Source: Physcomitrium patens (lineage: Eukaryota; Streptophyta; Bryopsida; Funariales; Funariaceae). From it: a stretch of 64,000 nucleotides of DNA. The notes beneath the pieces are model-generated. The model had not been told where the DNA came from. It worked only from the letters and a program-made list of their open reading frames with translations, and made no database searches. A program made the translations under genes and the position numbers. The stretch spans positions 12,748,934-12,812,933 of the forward strand of contig NC_037254.1 in NCBI RefSeq assembly GCF_000002425.4. Direction: 5' to 3'. Of this stretch, positions 61,601 to 64,000 are shown piece after piece (within the stretch, counting starts at the first letter, position 1; the number at the start of each line of letters is the position of its first letter).

Positions 61601-63990
61601 GAAAATGCACTGAGCATCTGGGTGTGAAAGATGAGCTTGTATTTTACAAGTATCCAAAAATCTTAATATATTTTATCCTTATAAGAAGAATGCAATTTTA
61701 ATTTTAATTCAAAAGTTCTTAAATCTAATACAAAGTGCTAAAAAATACTCTTCTTAGTAATTTCAAGCATATATAAACTCCAATTGTCTTATTACTTTCA
61801 TAATTAGGTAATTTTGATTTTTTTTTGTAAGCCCTAGCCATAATTAGCAAGCTTTAGTAAATTGTAGTTCCTAATCTAACTATCCATTTAAAAAAAATAT
61901 TTTGCATATAAATGCCATTATAAGTCTTTTATATATTCAAACAAAATTTATTCTAATTCAACTTACAAATTGTGAGAAAATGCCCAAAAACCACACTAGT
62001 GTTACTTGGCTGTCAACTTGAAAGTTGATACAAATGTTCCAGTGGTGATTTCTCCTTCTTCATTCATTAACTTCAATTCAAAATTGGTGTGTAGCTTGAT
62101 CTTTAAGTCTCCTAATACTATAACAAATTTTACTTTGATCCAACTAGTAGATCTTTAGATATCATAGAAACCCTATTAAACTCTAAACTATCAATTTGTG
62201 ATACCTTCTTGTACCAAAACTTAGATATCTCTCAATTGCACTATTAAATTATTACAAAATTTCACATACACTTAGCTTATTCAATTAACCAAGCATTGTC
62301 ATATTTTGAACTATAGATGTAACACCAATTTTATGAATTAGTCTTAAGTGCTAGCCCTAATCGTATTGCATAGATTCCAAGTTGCCAATACAAATCCTAA
62401 ATTTGAATAATAATTGCTAAGTCAAATCAAATCTTACAAAAATAAGCCTTATGTCTCTATAAGAAGCTCTAATCTAGCTCTCTAATTCTAATCACCAATC
62501 TTCAAATGCCTCTCTATTTGTCCTAGGTTGTTATTTTTGTGGCAAGAGGTTTGATTTTAACCATGACTTACAAACGGTTAACTCCCAGGTATCAATCTAA
62601 CCTATCCTAAGGATTTTTTAGTCCAATCCTATCCTCAATTTAATCTTAGTATCAATAATATTAATTATTTATCTCTTCTAATCTGATTTTTTAATTTATG
62701 GTCTTTTTAGGTAGTAAAAGAGTCTCTACAACTGAAAAGAAAAAATTACTAACCAACTTTTAATCTACTAACTATTAAGATAAGAAAATAAATTAATAGG
62801 CTTTTATAAAAGCCATATTTAAATATCTTGAATTACTATTGAATCAAGTTAATTAGATATTAATTAGAAATTTATTTTTGATTATATTTTCACCATATAA
62901 TCGTATTATAACACAACATAAAAAAAAACAAGGTTTGAAAAATGTCTTTTCTAGATGTTATTATCTTACACTAAAAGAAAGAAATATATATTTTGATCAA
63001 TAAAGAATGTATCTCTTGAAGTCGATCATTTTCATCTTTGAGCAATAAAATCAATATTGATTGTTGATATAATCTTTTTTAAATAAATTCAATCAAATAT
63101 GTCCTTTGATTTTCTTGTTCATGATATAAAGAATCTTTCTTCTAAATTCCATGGTGCTTCTAAGTTTGAATTCAAAAACAACCTATTTTATTTCAAAAGA
63201 TGCCTATACATTCTAGAAAAAATAGCACATTTACGTGTTCTTCAAGTACATCACGATTTTTTATCTGTTGGATATTTTAGATACAATAAGACTTTAGAAC
63301 TTATATCTAAAGATTTTTAGTGGTTACAAATGTAGAAAGCAATGAAAAACTTTGTCTAGTCACGTGACATTTATTCAAGGTCAAAAACTACTTGTCATTG
63401 ATGCTATGGAATTCTTCAACCATTATCCATTCTAAAACAATCATAGTCTTCAATTTCTATGGATTTTATCATAGGACCTCTAGTCTCAGGTTCTTATGAC
63501 TCTGTATTTGTGATAGTAGATTATTTCATTAAAATGGCACATTTTGTACCATGTACAAAAGTTATCATAAGTAAAGAAATAACCAAGTTTTTTCTTGATA
63601 ACATCTATCACTATCATGGATTATCTAAGAATATTATATCAAATAGGAGAACTCAATTTGTATCAAGATTTTGAAGAATATTTTTTAAGATTCTAAAATT
63701 AGACATAAAACTATGTTTGGCTTTCTATCCTCAAACTTATGGATAAACAGAGTGTATAAATTAAATTTTGGAGTAGTATTTGAGATGTACTATCAACTAC
63801 CAACAAGATGATTGGATAATTCTTTTGCCATTAGTAAAGTTTGCTTATAATAACATGATATATTCTTCTATGCAACAAATACTTTTCTTTGCTAATTATG
63901 ATTATCATCTAAGACTTGATACTTTTGACTTTTCAAAAGTTGATAATCTTGTAACAAAAGATTTGACAAATCATTTATTTGAACTACATA
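58687..63990 (+). pseudogene. Gag-pol of Ty3 element D (broken, partial)
   Basis: Gag starts near 58687 (MIELLEIKSAMVQMQELLRE), with a decayed zinc knuckle near 59520-59580. Protease is 59758-60051 (ALLDSGVSMYFLNEEFAKR, ILGLSWLKKYN). RT covers about 60430-60860 (HSKSPV, KMDESLWMC-like IN.RKLNKITIKNKY, KIDLQGA, FGLTNV.ATFQYLMNDVF, YYVNDILIYSKN; the YxDD box reads YVND). The integrase zinc region is 63099-63430 (LQVHHDFLSVGYFRYNKTL) and its core 63459-63990 (MDFIIGPLVSGSYDSVFVIV, MAHFVPCTK). The second catalytic Asp is Asn (SNRRTQF). The style matches chromoviruses of fungi, fishes and bryophytes rather than typical seed-plant ones, by recall. Confidence 0.85.
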
Positions 63991-64000
63991 GAATTATGAA

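Larger units (their letters stand above)
57900..64000 (+). mobile_element. Ty3/gypsy LTR retrotransposon D (runs off the right edge, decayed)
   Basis: The presumed 5' LTR is 57900 to about 58484, with a TATA box TATATAAAGG at 58254-58263. A primer-binding-like string TATTAGAGC (about 58488-58496) recalls TGGTATCAGAGC, the 3' end site for tRNA-Met. Downstream order is gag, protease, RT, RNase H, integrase, the Ty3 order. Many stops make it inactive. The 3' LTR is outside the window. Confidence 0.82.

Noticed and set aside
1..64000. CRISPR arrays, tRNA, rRNA or bacterial operons
   Set aside because: No regularly spaced repeat-spacer pattern, no cloverleaf with proper T-arm found by eye, and the spliced genes exclude a prokaryote.

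Overview
The window looks like nuclear DNA of a land plant, most likely a non-seed plant such as a bryophyte. Genes have many short introns with GT/AG borders and encode organelle-type proteins. They sit in small islands of balanced base composition, separated by extremely AT-rich, retroelement-filled DNA. The plant placement comes from gene content (plastid-type IF-3, a plastid-type FAD oxidoreductase, tandem USP, PNPase). The bryophyte-like placement is inference, based on a LysM/M23 peptidoglycan-peptidase gene and a Ty3 element with a fungal/bryophyte-type integrase.

Gene-bearing part (about 1-38,500): the 3' end of a polynucleotide phosphorylase gene (+, 1-850); a single-exon plastid-type FAD oxidoreductase (-, 1802-3490); a five-copy 74-bp tandem repeat (4303-4672); an AT-rich gap; a nine-exon plastid-type translation initiation factor IF-3 (+, 9121-11742); a nine-exon RNase III-family protein with a dsRNA-binding domain (-, 14277-17121); a degenerate Ty1/copia element (-, 20190-25681); a foldback element of about 1.75 kb with about 0.3-kb inverted arms around a small secreted proline-rich protein gene (25.84-27.58 kb); an eight-exon double universal-stress-protein gene (-, 28604-31499); and a six-exon gene for a protein with two LysM domains and an M23 metallopeptidase domain (-, 33858-37173, possibly starting at 37467). 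I assembled the exon chains by hand. Each keeps one reading frame across all junctions and gives a complete conserved domain order.

Repeat-dominated part (about 38.5-64 kb): a complete but stop-ridden Ty1/copia element (+, 41526-47041); an older truncated relative (-, 47943-about 52,040); about 6 kb of very AT-rich decayed sequence with a Ty3-like leader motif; and a Ty3/gypsy element (+, from about 57,900, running off the right edge) with recognisable gag, protease, reverse transcriptase and integrase, all broken by stops. The copia elements carry a primer-binding site matching the anticodon arm of initiator tRNA-Met, the half-tRNA type, while the Ty3 element has a decayed site for the 3' end of the same tRNA.

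Functionally, three genes within 17 kb (PNPase, IF-3, RNase III-like) are bacterial-type RNA or translation factors expected in organelles. The most unusual coding find is the LysM-LysM-M23 protein, a bacterial peptidoglycan endopeptidase architecture encoded by a spliced nuclear gene. It would fit a plastid that still has a peptidoglycan wall.
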